DNA from: Photobacterium sanctipauli
GTDB lineage: Bacteria > Pseudomonadota > Gammaproteobacteria > Enterobacterales > Vibrionaceae
DNA length: 64,000 bases
NCBI RefSeq assembly: GCF_003026495.1
Contig: NZ_PYMA01000015.1
Coordinates: 1-64,000, forward strand
Direction of reading: 5' to 3'
Below are positions 28,554 to 36,862 of this stretch, in pieces. Each line of letters begins with the position of its first letter. Position 1 is the stretch's first letter. The notes beneath the pieces were generated by a model. That model saw only the letters and a list, made by a program, of their open reading frames with translations, was not told the DNA's origin and ran no database searches. Made by a program: the position numbers and the translations under genes.

Positions 28554-28951
28554 CATTTCAATAGCCCCCTAAAGATATAAACCGCCATAAAAGATATATC
28601 AAATCCCCTGCACGGCTCTTGTCAGGGCGTCCAATTCGTAACATTATCCGTGCCGAAAGCGATTCGCGCTTAGATGAGTAAAGTCAGCAATCCCCCTGAT
28701 GCTATCGGCATTGATGATGTAACTTCAGTTACAACTAAATTCCGGAAGCCCATCTAAGTTGAGTACTTTCAATAATTGCTAATTGTGTTTATCACCTACT
28801 TTAGATAAACGTGTCGGGGGAGGCCCTACTCCCCACTTTTTTATAATTACAAAGATCAACACAAGCCTTGCCCGATTTAGCTATAAAGGTTATAACCCCA
28901 AAACCAGCAGCCATATCTTGATAGAAAGTCACCTAGAATAAATTTAGTAAG
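28554..28951. other. Intergenic region with possible transposase relic and a terminator
   Basis: This 398-bp gap holds no intact gene. On the minus strand about 28655-28727 reads as an open piece ending in HLSANRFRHG before a stop, resembling part of a degraded transposase, although I cannot name the family. On the plus strand, GGGGGAGG-CCCTA-CTCCCC followed by a T run (about 28813-28842) is a terminator, probably for the LysR transcript or a remnant. Confidence 0.35.
28814..28844 (+). terminator. Hairpin terminator
   Basis: A GC-rich stem (GGGGAG / CTCCCC) is followed by AC and six T residues. It is 260 bp after the LysR stop codon and correctly oriented for it. Confidence 0.6.
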
Positions 28952-29977
28952 CTAAGGTTCAACTCGATTTTCTTTTGAAGAAGCAACCGTTTCATGTCGT
29001 TTAAACATACGTCGAGCAACTCTTTTAAAAGGTGTTAAGTACATATTTAGCACTCCTGCATAATTGTCATACTTCTCGCCAGCTACACCAAAAGTTAGTA
29101 CTTCCTGCTTAGTTGGCATAACTTGAGTATTGAAAATTTGGTCCCAAAATGAGAACAGAAAGCCGAAGTTGACATCATGATGCTTCCTCAAACTACTATG
29201 GTGAATTTGGTGGTAAGCAGGGCTCACTAATATGCTTCTTACGAACCGAGGGTATCTGATAAAGACATGAGAATGTTGTAAATTTAACCCCATTATCAGA
29301 AATATAAGCATAAATACATTCTGACCAGCTATAACTATGTATAACTGTTCACTAGGAAACAAATGATTAATTACTCCTGAGTAAATACCTGTAAACAAAC
29401 TAACAATCAGCACAAAACAGATTTGATTCACTGGGTGCGAGCGGTAAGCTGTTAATGGATTTAAGTTATCTGCAATGTGATGAATTTTATGAAACTCCCA
29501 TAAGAACCTGACCTTATGAGCTAAGTAATGCTCAAAAAAGGTGGCAAAGTCAAAAACAATTATCGCTCCAAGCGTTAGTAAACCGCTTAACAGCAACCCA
29601 ACTTCAACATGGATTATTGGCAACCCTACAATTGATAATAAGTCAAGCACCGACTGCTTAACAACAAAAGCGCTAGATAGAATAAATGAATACATAAAGC
29701 CCAATAGCACTTTATCTACTAAGTAAAGCTTAATATCATCTACCGTTGACTTTGATTTAAGCTTATGAAGCTGTATCAGGCTTTTCATCAACCATATAAA
29801 ATTCCAAGATTTTGTCTGGTACGACTGAAACAGCAAAGCAACTACCAACGCAGATAAGATATAGCCAAGGAACAAACCTTGGCTGGGATCTAAAAACACA
29901 TAAAGGCGCTGAATAACCGACTCTAAGCCAAGATAAAGCAACTTAGAAAGCCAACTGAAGTCGATAAGTGTATCCAC
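28952..29977 (-). CDS. Sterol desaturase/fatty acid hydroxylase family membrane protein
   Basis: An integral membrane enzyme with about six hydrophobic segments and the histidine clusters that bind two irons in this superfamily: HYLAHK and HKIHH (about residues 160-175) and HQIHHS plus HHD near 275-285. Members hydroxylate or desaturate lipid-like or isoprenoid substrates using O2. I place the start at a GTG (29977), whose ribosome site TAAGGGGG includes the stop codon of the gene before it; a TTG at 30004 is the alternative. It is the last gene of the AT-rich operon that starts at 33807. Substrate is unknown. Confidence 0.78.
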   Translation of the reverse strand: MDTLIDFSWLSKLLYLGLESVIQRLYVFLDPSQGLFLGYILSALVVALLFQSYQTKSWNFIWLMKSLIQLHKLKSKSTVDDIKLYLVDKVLLGFMYSFILSSAFVVKQSVLDLLSIVGLPIIHVEVGLLLSGLLTLGAIIVFDFATFFEHYLAHKVRFLWEFHKIHHIADNLNPLTAYRSHPVNQICFVLIVSLFTGIYSGVINHLFPSEQLYIVIAGQNVFMLIFLIMGLNLQHSHVFIRYPRFVRSILVSPAYHQIHHSSLRKHHDVNFGFLFSFWDQIFNTQVMPTKQEVLTFGVAGEKYDNYAGVLNMYLTPFKRVARRMFKRHETVASSKENRVEP

Positions 29978-29987
29978 AAGCGCCCCC

Positions 29988-31004
29988 TTATACGTTAATG
30001 ACAACCGCTTTTTCTTTTATGTGCTCAATCATTGAAACCGTTCTTAACATCAGATGTTGAGAATCCCACCAAGACTCATCTCTTGCACCATCTATACTCT
30101 GTTGAAAACACTTAAGCATCTGATGATGCTGATAATCATCAAAAACAATACGACGCTCTTGCTTCTCGACTAAAGGGAGAAAGCCACTACTAATAGTGAC
30201 CTTAAGACTGTCAACTACCTTTCCGTATACAAAAGACCCACAATACGGCATAACAAAGTCATTAACCCGAATCTCACCCTTATCACCAGATATGATCAAC
30301 TCCTGCCTTACTGTTGCACCATGATAAGATGAAGATATATTAAAAATAGTTTTATCCACATAACCAATTGCATTGAACCCAACAGTACAATCATTATCAT
30401 TATTAAATATGACAGGGTTAAGTATCATTGAATCATCACAATCACAGAGAGTTTGTAAGATCCGGATTGGATACCAGCCCAAATCACCAAGCGCCCCGTT
30501 TGGTTCTAATTTTGGCTTGAATTTAATGTGACCATCATCAATACTTGGCCAAATAAAATCAGCATCTATACGTGTAATATTACCCACAAACTTGTTAATT
30601 AAGGAAGGAAGCTCAACCATAAATTCATTATGTAAAAAGTGGCTAGCATCCATAAATATCAAGTTAGAACTTGATACTTGATTTAATGTATTATTCACTA
30701 AAAAACTATTAGGAATAGGCTTCTCGACAAGCATATGTTTTTTAAAATCTAAAGCTTGATTTATGTGCTTTTGCTTCATGCTTGTCGGCGTGGCTATGTA
30801 TACAGCTTTCAAAGCTTCGTCACTATAGAATGCCATCTCATCACTAAAACACCGCTCAATGGGTACCTTGTATTTCTCTCCAAAGCTTCTGGCTGATTCA
30901 AGGTTCCGCGATAACACTGAGTGAATAGGTATACCAATTTTCCTACATGAGGATGCAATCACACTGGCCATTAAACCTGTTCCAACAATACCTATGTTAA
31001 TCAT
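29988..31004 (-). CDS. Gfo/Idh/MocA-family oxidoreductase
   Basis: A 338-residue NAD(P)-dependent oxidoreductase. It has an N-terminal Rossmann fold (GIVGTGLMASVIASSCRKIG) and the catalytic EKP motif in MLVEKPIPNS near residue 95, followed by the mixed alpha/beta substrate domain (GALGDLGWYPIRIL). Family members oxidise or reduce sugars, inositols and related alcohols. The stop codon forms part of the ribosome site of the following desaturase gene, and the start overlaps the PpnP-like gene by 8 bp. In this operon it probably tailors a small-molecule intermediate. Confidence 0.85.
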   Translation of the reverse strand: MINIGIVGTGLMASVIASSCRKIGIPIHSVLSRNLESARSFGEKYKVPIERCFSDEMAFYSDEALKAVYIATPTSMKQKHINQALDFKKHMLVEKPIPNSFLVNNTLNQVSSSNLIFMDASHFLHNEFMVELPSLINKFVGNITRIDADFIWPSIDDGHIKFKPKLEPNGALGDLGWYPIRILQTLCDCDDSMILNPVIFNNDNDCTVGFNAIGYVDKTIFNISSSYHGATVRQELIISGDKGEIRVNDFVMPYCGSFVYGKVVDSLKVTISSGFLPLVEKQERRIVFDDYQHHQMLKCFQQSIDGARDESWWDSQHLMLRTVSMIEHIKEKAVVINV

Positions 31005-31296
31005 ACTGGCACCTATAATCTAAATGCTCTAATACTTTAACTGTAAACTTTTTCCCTTTTGGCACTATCATGATTGAACCTTTGGAAACAGATGACTCTT
31101 CACCGTCAACTACAAATACAGCTTTCCCTGCTTCTATATGGAAAGTTTCTTGTTGTTCTGCTAACCAACAATAACTACCGCATCTCATAAAGCCAAAAGT
31201 AATAACAGTATCATTACCTGTTTTGAAGTTACGTAAAATGACATTACCATCGAAGAATACAAAAGTGTCATGATAGTTGTATGTGATATTAGACAT
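30997..31296 (-). CDS. PpnP-like cupin (pyrimidine/purine nucleoside phosphorylase-like)
   Basis: A small single-domain cupin of 99 residues from the ATG at 31296 (MSNITYNYHD). It aligns by eye with the nucleoside phosphorylase PpnP/DUF1255: VFFDGNVILRNF, the FGFMRCGSYCWLAEQQETFHIEAG core, and VPKGKKFTVKVLEHLDYRCQYD at the end. PpnP splits nucleosides to base and pentose 1-phosphate. Likeness is moderate, and a small sugar-binding cupin role is possible. Overlaps of 8 bp with both neighbours place it firmly in the operon. An ORF extension up to 31335 lies inside the oxygenase gene and is unlikely. Confidence 0.65.
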   Translation of the reverse strand: MSNITYNYHDTFVFFDGNVILRNFKTGNDTVITFGFMRCGSYCWLAEQQETFHIEAGKAVFVVDGEESSVSKGSIMIVPKGKKFTVKVLEHLDYRCQYD

Positions 31297-31891
31297 GATT
31301 ATTACATAGCTCCTTAATATAGCTATCATCCACATTAAGTCCAGTTTTGAATGGATCTGTAATTACTTCAGGTATAGGATCAGCACCAAGTGCTTCACGG
31401 CGGTCAAACTTTAAGTTTTCGTTGTTGGTGTAACAGAGAATGAGTTGAAGACGATTCGTATAAGGACATGGTTCGCGACCATGCTTATACTCTTTTCCAT
31501 TAACGATCAAGATATCCCCTGCATCCATAGAAATACGCTCATCCTCAATAAGGAAATCCCAATTATTCTCAGCTCTATTGTTTATATTCAAAGAAATAAT
31601 ATAATCTACAGAATCCCTATCTTTGTGCATAACGACAGGGTGACCCTCCTTATAATTCCATAAAAAGGAGTAACTTGGGTATACTTTCTCACCAACAGTC
31701 TCAGAAACCAGATCAGAATAGTAACTAAGCATGGCTTCAAAGTATGGAACCGCAAAATACATATGCACGTTTTCAGAGTCTGTATTACCATTTAAATTAC
31801 CAGTGCTATCCATAATAGCAAGATAGCGATACATCAGTTCAATTTCTCTTTCAGAGATAGCACTCTTAATCAGCTTATAACCATTAAGCAT
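31289..31891 (-). CDS. 2-oxoglutarate/Fe(II)-dependent oxygenase-like protein
   Basis: A 200-residue protein with the facial-triad pattern of 2OG-Fe(II) oxygenases: HKDRD (H-x-D, about residue 93), then a distal His in YKHGREP about 45 residues later, with the following Arg residues (NRLQLIL) able to bind 2-oxoglutarate. The beta-barrel pattern around them (VDYIISLNINN, MDAGDILIVNGKEYKHG) supports the fold. It would hydroxylate or otherwise oxidise a small molecule in the cytoplasm. It overlaps both neighbouring genes by 8 bp. Confidence 0.72.
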   Translation of the reverse strand: MLNGYKLIKSAISEREIELMYRYLAIMDSTGNLNGNTDSENVHMYFAVPYFEAMLSYYSDLVSETVGEKVYPSYSFLWNYKEGHPVVMHKDRDSVDYIISLNINNRAENNWDFLIEDERISMDAGDILIVNGKEYKHGREPCPYTNRLQLILCYTNNENLKFDRREALGADPIPEVITDPFKTGLNVDDSYIKELCNNHV

Positions 31892-32642
31892 AACACTTTT
31901 CCTCTAGAATCTTATTAACAAAACCAGATTGTCTATTTTCCACCCTATTCTTTATTTCTTCGTACGACTTACCACTAATTTCTGCTAACCAATTAATGCC
32001 AGCATCATTTACATGTAGAATATTTTGAAACTGATTTAAATGATCCTTGATTTTTTTTACCTTATAAGGATTTTTAATAATTTGTTCTCGGAAGTAGTTA
32101 ATCCCCATTTGAACATGTCGAGCTTCATCTTGTAGGGCACCTTTGTATATTTGTCCAATTAAACTATTGGAACCAAAGGCTTGAATAAAAATATTGAATT
32201 GCTCTAATGCTCCATTCTCTAGAAAAACATGGCTGAGAAAAATATCATCAAAGTCAGTTAGAGTAGAGAAGTGCTGGTCATAAATCTCAGTATTTTTTGA
32301 TAAATCTTGAACATTTCCATTAGCTAACATCACGTATTTTGAAAATAACTCAGCATGCCTAGCTTCGTCATTTACCGCTTGCCCTAGCCCTATTTTTAAC
32401 GCGAAATCTTCGCAATCAGACAAGAGTTCTGCAGCATTTTGCATTCCAAGAACTTCAACATGGGCAGATAGGCTTGCTACAGCAATTGCCGTATCTTTTA
32501 AATGCTCAGGAATTAAATCATCTTCAGCTAGGCTCCAATCTAAATCCCTATCCCAGTTTTGTTTTTCCTTACCTTTAAGATAGATATCGTAATGACCAGT
32601 AGTTAAAAAAGACAACTCGCTCATCTTTTCACACTTAAGCAT
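31884..32642 (-). CDS. Ferritin-like diiron-carboxylate protein
   Basis: A 252-residue, all-helical protein with two DEARH motifs (ND-EARHAE near 93 and QDEARHVQ near 175) and additional acidic residues in HVEVLG and FLENGALEQ. Together these form the four-helix E/ExxH/E/ExxH diiron site of ferritin-like oxygenases such as AurF-type N-oxygenases, fatty-aldehyde-type enzymes or R2-like proteins. Which of these it resembles most cannot be decided by eye. A strong AAGGAGG site precedes the ATG, which overlaps the end of the MFS gene by 8 bp. A role as an O2-activating biosynthetic enzyme is inferred. Confidence 0.7.
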   Translation of the reverse strand: MLKCEKMSELSFLTTGHYDIYLKGKEKQNWDRDLDWSLAEDDLIPEHLKDTAIAVASLSAHVEVLGMQNAAELLSDCEDFALKIGLGQAVNDEARHAELFSKYVMLANGNVQDLSKNTEIYDQHFSTLTDFDDIFLSHVFLENGALEQFNIFIQAFGSNSLIGQIYKGALQDEARHVQMGINYFREQIIKNPYKVKKIKDHLNQFQNILHVNDAGINWLAEISGKSYEEIKNRVENRQSGFVNKILEEKCYA

Positions 32643-33807
32643 TTATCCTCCTTCCAGAGTGTAGGTTTACTGTCTTTATAGAACAAAAAATTAAGATTAT
32701 AAAAAGTGCTATACCTGTAACCTTAAATGTAAAGGTAATTGAGTATAGGTTTGCTAAATACCCACCTAATACAGGCATACATATAGCAATCACAGATGAT
32801 ATTTTTTGAATTCCACCTGTAACTTTTGCAAGGTTACTAAAATCTACTAACCTTCTAATGCCAAAGCGAAATGACACAAAAATTATACCAGATGCAAGAC
32901 CAGTCAAAAATATCAAGAAATAGTAAAAATATACACTAACTACAGTTTCATTGAGAAATCCAAATGCAGTGAACACTATACTATTAACTACAAGAGATAG
33001 TAAAAAAACATGATTACTGCTTAATTTACCCATCATAAAAGAGCTTATTTTCGTTCCAACGATACCTCCTAACCCTAGCATAGTTATTATATATCCAACA
33101 CTTTCTTCAGATTCACCAATAAATTCAAAGAAAATGCTAAGCATGTCATTACTTAGAAAGAATGATAAGTTAGATAACGTATAAGCAATAATCAGCAAAT
33201 ATAATTCTGGTTTATCCTTCATCTCTTTCCTAAGAGAGAAGTTATTTTTTAAAATAGATTTGTTATTGATATCACCATCATTAAAATATCGTTCATTGTC
33301 GAAGATTGAAAATAATAAACCTATTATATTAAGCAATAATGAAATTATAACAACAGACCATAAACCAAAAGTTCCATAGAAGAATGTTACTAGTAACGGA
33401 ATACCAATCCGGCTTATGTTGACTAAATATCCACATATTTCATAAAACTTCTTAGATTCATTTTCATCTTTGTTCAGTTTTGGATTAGAAACGTTCAACC
33501 CACAACGACAAGAAATTTTCATCAGCAAAATAAAATATAAAGACACCATTGAATCTGCCAGTAACAATAATGGCATTAATATAATGACACTAAAAAATAG
33601 CCCTCCCCTTAATATTTGCACATTATACTTATCGAACACTTTTCCAAACCACTTTCCAAATACAAAAAATGGAAATGCGAAACACGCCCCTAACAGACCC
33701 ATTTCAAATGGTGTTGCAGAGAACATGTATATAGAAATAATGCTAAAAATAGTGTAGTCAAGATAGGTATCTAGCTCACTAGCACCTATAGTAATATATT
33801 TTTTCAT
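32635..33807 (-). CDS. MFS transporter of the AT-rich biosynthetic-type operon
   Basis: A 390-residue membrane protein with about 12 segments, lacking the classical RxGRR loop but with the weaker GKWFGKVFDKYN after segment 2. MFS proteins at the head of small biosynthetic operons usually export the product. It is the first gene of the six-gene unit, has an AGAAGG ribosome site 7 bp before its ATG, and follows a perfect hairpin at 33823-33848. Its base composition is conspicuously AT-rich compared with genes outside the operon, a sign of transfer. Confidence 0.78.
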   Translation of the reverse strand: MKKYITIGASELDTYLDYTIFSIISIYMFSATPFEMGLLGACFAFPFFVFGKWFGKVFDKYNVQILRGGLFFSVIILMPLLLLADSMVSLYFILLMKISCRCGLNVSNPKLNKDENESKKFYEICGYLVNISRIGIPLLVTFFYGTFGLWSVVIISLLLNIIGLLFSIFDNERYFNDGDINNKSILKNNFSLRKEMKDKPELYLLIIAYTLSNLSFFLSNDMLSIFFEFIGESEESVGYIITMLGLGGIVGTKISSFMMGKLSSNHVFLLSLVVNSIVFTAFGFLNETVVSVYFYYFLIFLTGLASGIIFVSFRFGIRRLVDFSNLAKVTGGIQKISSVIAICMPVLGGYLANLYSITFTFKVTGIALFIILIFCSIKTVNLHSGRRINA

Positions 33808-34194
33808 ATTAAACCTTCTGAAGAAAGGTATGGTTACCCATACCTTTCGTTATTTAATTTAGATATTGCCAATTGGTTGGTATTCCATACATCCCCCTAA
33901 ATTATCCTTAATTAAAAATGTAGTGCCGTGTGGCAGGAATATAAAAACAACTATCTCCTCAAAAAAGAAGCATTTTTTTAAAACAATATTGTTAATTTGA
34001 TGTTAAACACAGGAAATGCCAATTTTACATGTTTTTTATTTGACAATATCTTGCATATGGTCAAAGATAACAGATTGCAAACTGGTTGCATATAACTCGG
34101 TGGCATATAAATATGTGTTTAAATGCATATTTGGTATAGGTAAGTCCTAAACAAGCAATCACCATTAGCACTTAATAAACTACGAATTGCGTAA
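33808..34194. promoter_or_regulatory. Upstream region of the AT-rich operon
   Basis: About 390 bp of AT-rich sequence without a gene. It includes an 11-bp perfect hairpin (33823-33848) next to the MFS start. Four copies of GCATAT at 34053, 34088, 34103 and 34125 lie in a 78-bp stretch. These could be operator sites for an unlinked regulator; no regulator gene sits in the operon. Confidence 0.4.
33823..33848 (-). promoter_or_regulatory. Perfect hairpin just upstream of the operon's first gene
   Basis: GAAAGGTATGG and its complement CCATACCTTTC are separated by 4 nt. The hairpin ends 16 bp before the MFS ATG. Being so close to the start, it could be a leader hairpin, an operator palindrome, or a weak terminator followed by TTCTTC. 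Confidence 0.5.
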
Positions 34195-34226
34195 AAAAGC
34201 AGCAACCCAATAAAGATTGCTGCCTC
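34195..34226 (-). terminator. Terminator of the NTF2-like/hydrolase unit
   Basis: On the minus strand GGCAGCAA, an 11-nt loop and TTGCTGC are followed by six T residues. It lies 50 bp after the NTF2-like stop codon. Confidence 0.8.
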
Positions 34227-34277
34227 ACCATTAAGTGTTATTACTAAACCTTTTAATAGTTATCACTACTACCTTAA

Positions 34278-34721
34278 TTAATTTTGATTAACTGACACTA
34301 ACTGCTTCAACAAACCAAAACCTTTAGCTGCCACTACAGGGTTAAAAATCTCCACATACTCTGTAATTTCCCCGTTAGAGTTGAATTTGAATGTCGAGTA
34401 ATATTCGTTTTCATACCAACCTCCACTGTTTTTCAGTTTGATTCGGCCTGTATACCGTACAAATACCTTGTCACCAGCTTCCATGGCATAAAGTTCATGA
34501 ATAGGGAACGCCATGCCATCAAAATTGGGAAAAGTCGGTGCCCAGTAAGCTTTTATACCCTCCCGCCCCTTGGCTCCGGTTGGAAAAACGCCTGAGTGGT
34601 AGGGATTAATATGAAGGCCATCTTCGGCAAAGAGCGCAGCAATGGCTTCAGGGTTTTCTGCTTCAATCGCCGCGAAAAAATCGCGGACTCTTTGTTTATT
34701 TTGTTCTGCTAAGCTCGACAT
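34278..34721 (-). CDS. NTF2-like/SnoaL-fold protein
   Basis: A 147-residue cytoplasmic protein with the SnoaL/NTF2 cone fold (RVRDFFAAIEAENPEAIAALFAEDGLHINPYH, then VFVRYTGRIKLKNSGGWYENEYYSTFKFNSNGEITEYVEIFNP). This fold is seen in isomerases, PhzA/B-type enzymes and ketone-adjacent detoxification proteins. The ATG at 34721 has GGAG 7 bp upstream, which favours it over the ATG at 34733. It lies 33 bp after the broken alpha/beta hydrolase. A similar but exported pair is at 57439-58971. Confidence 0.75.
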   Translation of the reverse strand: MSSLAEQNKQRVRDFFAAIEAENPEAIAALFAEDGLHINPYHSGVFPTGAKGREGIKAYWAPTFPNFDGMAFPIHELYAMEAGDKVFVRYTGRIKLKNSGGWYENEYYSTFKFNSNGEITEYVEIFNPVVAAKGFGLLKQLVSVNQN

Positions 34722-34754
34722 AATGTTCTCCACGAAAATCGTTAGGTAGCCTAA

Positions 34755-35682
34755 TTAACCTTTAAAGAAATCGGCTACCGCATCGCTGGCTTTGCCCACT
34801 ACATCTTTACGATCGTAAAAGTCGAATTGAGTTACATCGTCTTCTAGCCATAGCTTTTCCAGTGGGGCTTTAGTGCGCTTTGCATAAGCTTCTGCGCCAG
34901 CTGGCAATGCGATAGAGGCAGAACCAACCATCAACATTGGTTTGCTTAACTTATCAGCGGAAGCTTGCGCATCGTAAGTCAACCAAGGCTTCCAGCTTGC
35001 TACCGAAAACTTGTTATCGTACTCGGCAATCAAACCACGGTGGGCCTCAGTGTAATAAGGGGCTTGGTACATCACCGATTTATCATCTGTCGCACTGGCT
35101 CCCAATAGCACTGGCTCCCAATAGCACTTGCTCGCCAGCACCTGGGGCTTCGCTCAAAGCAATCAAGCCCGGTACAACTTCTGGGCCACCATAAACGGCT
35201 TCTGCCATTGCAGGATCGTGGAGCCAAGGGGCAACCAACGCCACTTTTTGCAAATTAGCGTTACTCGCAACCGCATCGGCCATATAACCCGACGAGGCAC
35301 ACACCCCTAAACCAGAAATACGGGCGCTGTCTACTTCGTCCAATGTCGCTAAAAAATCAGCTGCAGCTTGAATGTCTGCGGTTTTCACCACAGGGTCTTC
35401 GACATAGCGAGGGGCGCCTTCACTTTCGCCCCAGCCGGTAAAATCAAACGCCAATGCAGCGAAACCACGGGCAGCCAGTTCACGCGCATAGGTCCCCGGC
35501 ATTTGCTCTTTCACTGTGGTCCAAGCACCCGCAACGATAGCCGCTGGCAGTGGTTGGCTAGCACCCTCTGGTGTATACAGCGTGCCTTTCAACATTGCGC
35601 CATTGCTTTGAAAAGCGACGCTTCTGCTCACTACACCTTCTTTGTTAGGGGTATTTTGTAAATTAATAATGGAATTTGGCAT
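34755..35682 (-). pseudogene. Alpha/beta hydrolase, disrupted by a 16-bp tandem duplication
   Basis: The first frame (35682 to about 35108) encodes the alpha/beta hydrolase core with AIVAGAWTTVKEQMPGTYA, the DFTGWGESEG loop and the nucleophile-type motif GLGVCASSGYM. The second frame (35128 to 34755) encodes the rest, including MLMVGSASIALPAGAEAY and the C-terminal FDFYDR. They meet in a 16-bp repeat occurring twice (35092-35128), and removing one copy rejoins EAPGAGEQVLLGASATDDKS in frame. The intact paralogue at 58000-58971 confirms the expected sequence. As written, the product is truncated at about 199 residues and lacks the C-terminal third. Confidence 0.88.
35092..35128. repeat. 16-bp tandem duplication causing a frameshift
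   Basis: GCACTGGCTCCCAATA is present twice in direct succession, followed by the start of a third copy. 16 is one more than a multiple of three, so the duplication shifts the hydrolase frame. Confidence 0.92.
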
Positions 35683-35810
35683 AGGGTGTCACCACTTCAT
35701 GTCGGTTAGTTTGGGAAGAGTATAGTGGGACAGGGAAAGCAGAGATTGACGATTATTGCCTGAGTTTTTGTACTTTATTGCAGCAGAGGAAGTGATTAAA
35801 AGACAGCAAT

Positions 35811-35846
35811 AAAAAAGCAGCAACCCGGCATCCAGGTTGCTGCTTA
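35811..35846 (-). terminator. Terminator of the ygeW operon
   Basis: The 11-bp stem AAGCAGCAACC / GGTTGCTGCTT (9-nt loop) is followed on the minus strand by a T6 run. It is about 30 bp after the arcC stop codon. Confidence 0.88.
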
Positions 35847-35874
35847 ATTATCAGCAGTTAAGAGCAGCTACACG

Positions 35875-36777
35875 TTAGGCACTCACACATGTCCCGGCTT
35901 TTTCAGCCAATACATCCAAGCCTTGCTCTAAAGCGCCAATGTATGCCTTGCCGCCGAAGTTGGCAAAGTCAGCCGCGGCTTCCACTTTTGGCCCCATAGA
36001 GCCAGCCGGGAATTGATACTCACTCAACTGGGATGGCGAGGTTAGACGTAATGCCCGTTGGTTATCGGTGCCCCAATCCAAGTAGACCGCATCAGCATCG
36101 GTGAGGATCAACAGTTTGTCCGCTTTAAGCTGCTTGGCTAACAATGTGGCTGCCAAATCTTTATCAATCACCCCTTCGACACCCGCGTAGCCAAAGTCCC
36201 CTTTGCGTACCGGGATCCCGCCACCACCGCAGCAAATCACCACCTGGCCTGCGTTTAACAAGGTCTCAATAGACTGTTTATCAATAATGTTCACAGGCTT
36301 AGGCGATGGCACCACGCGCCTGACAAATTCACCGTCGCGCTTCATGGTCCAGTTATTGGCCTCGGCCAAGATACCGGCTTCTTCTTCGTTGTACACCGGG
36401 CCGACAAACTTGGTTGGGTCCAGCATACTTGGGTCATTGGGATCGACTTCAATCCGGGTCAGCAAGCTGCTGACTTCAGTTTGCAGCATCAGGTTTTGCA
36501 ACTCTTGCGCCAGCATATAACCAATCATGCCCTCACTTTCGGCACCCAATACATCAAGCGGGTATGGCGATACTTTGTCGTAAGCCAAGTTCTGCAACGC
36601 CAGCAACCCAACCTGAGGGCCATTACCGTGAACAATCGCCACTTGGTATTCTTTGGCTATCTCAGCAATGGCTTTAGCGGCAATCTTAATATTGGCGAGT
36701 TGGTTTTCAAAACTTGGGGCATCGCCGCGACGCAGCAATGCATTGCCGCCCAAAGCGACAACAGCAATAGGCTTCAT
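35875..36777 (-). CDS. arcC: Carbamate kinase
   Basis: A 300-residue amino-acid-kinase-fold enzyme: VALGGNALLRRGD at the N-terminus, AIVHGNGPQVGLLALQNLAY, the CCGGGGIPV loop and DKDLAATLLAKQLKADKLLILTDADAVYLDWG. It transfers phosphate from carbamoyl phosphate to ADP, giving ATP, CO2 and ammonia. It is the last gene of the ygeW-ygeX-ygeY-hyuA-arcC operon and is the counterpart of E. coli yqeA. Its partner here is probably the carbamoyltransferase YgeW rather than an arginine deiminase system, as no arcA is present. Confidence 0.92.
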   Translation of the reverse strand: MKPIAVVALGGNALLRRGDAPSFENQLANIKIAAKAIAEIAKEYQVAIVHGNGPQVGLLALQNLAYDKVSPYPLDVLGAESEGMIGYMLAQELQNLMLQTEVSSLLTRIEVDPNDPSMLDPTKFVGPVYNEEEAGILAEANNWTMKRDGEFVRRVVPSPKPVNIIDKQSIETLLNAGQVVICCGGGGIPVRKGDFGYAGVEGVIDKDLAATLLAKQLKADKLLILTDADAVYLDWGTDNQRALRLTSPSQLSEYQFPAGSMGPKVEAAADFANFGGKAYIGALEQGLDVLAEKAGTCVSA

Positions 36778-36862
36778 AGTAGCTCCTTGAATTATCCTTG
36801 TTGGTGGGGAGAAGCCCTCTCTTTCGATGAATCTCCCCTATCTGGCCGTTACAACAAACCCG

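Noticed and set aside
28554..28951. tmRNA or other stable RNA gene in the gap before the oxygenase operon
   Set aside because: The expected conserved ends and tag sequence were not seen; the terminator and transposase-like fragment explain the visible structure better.
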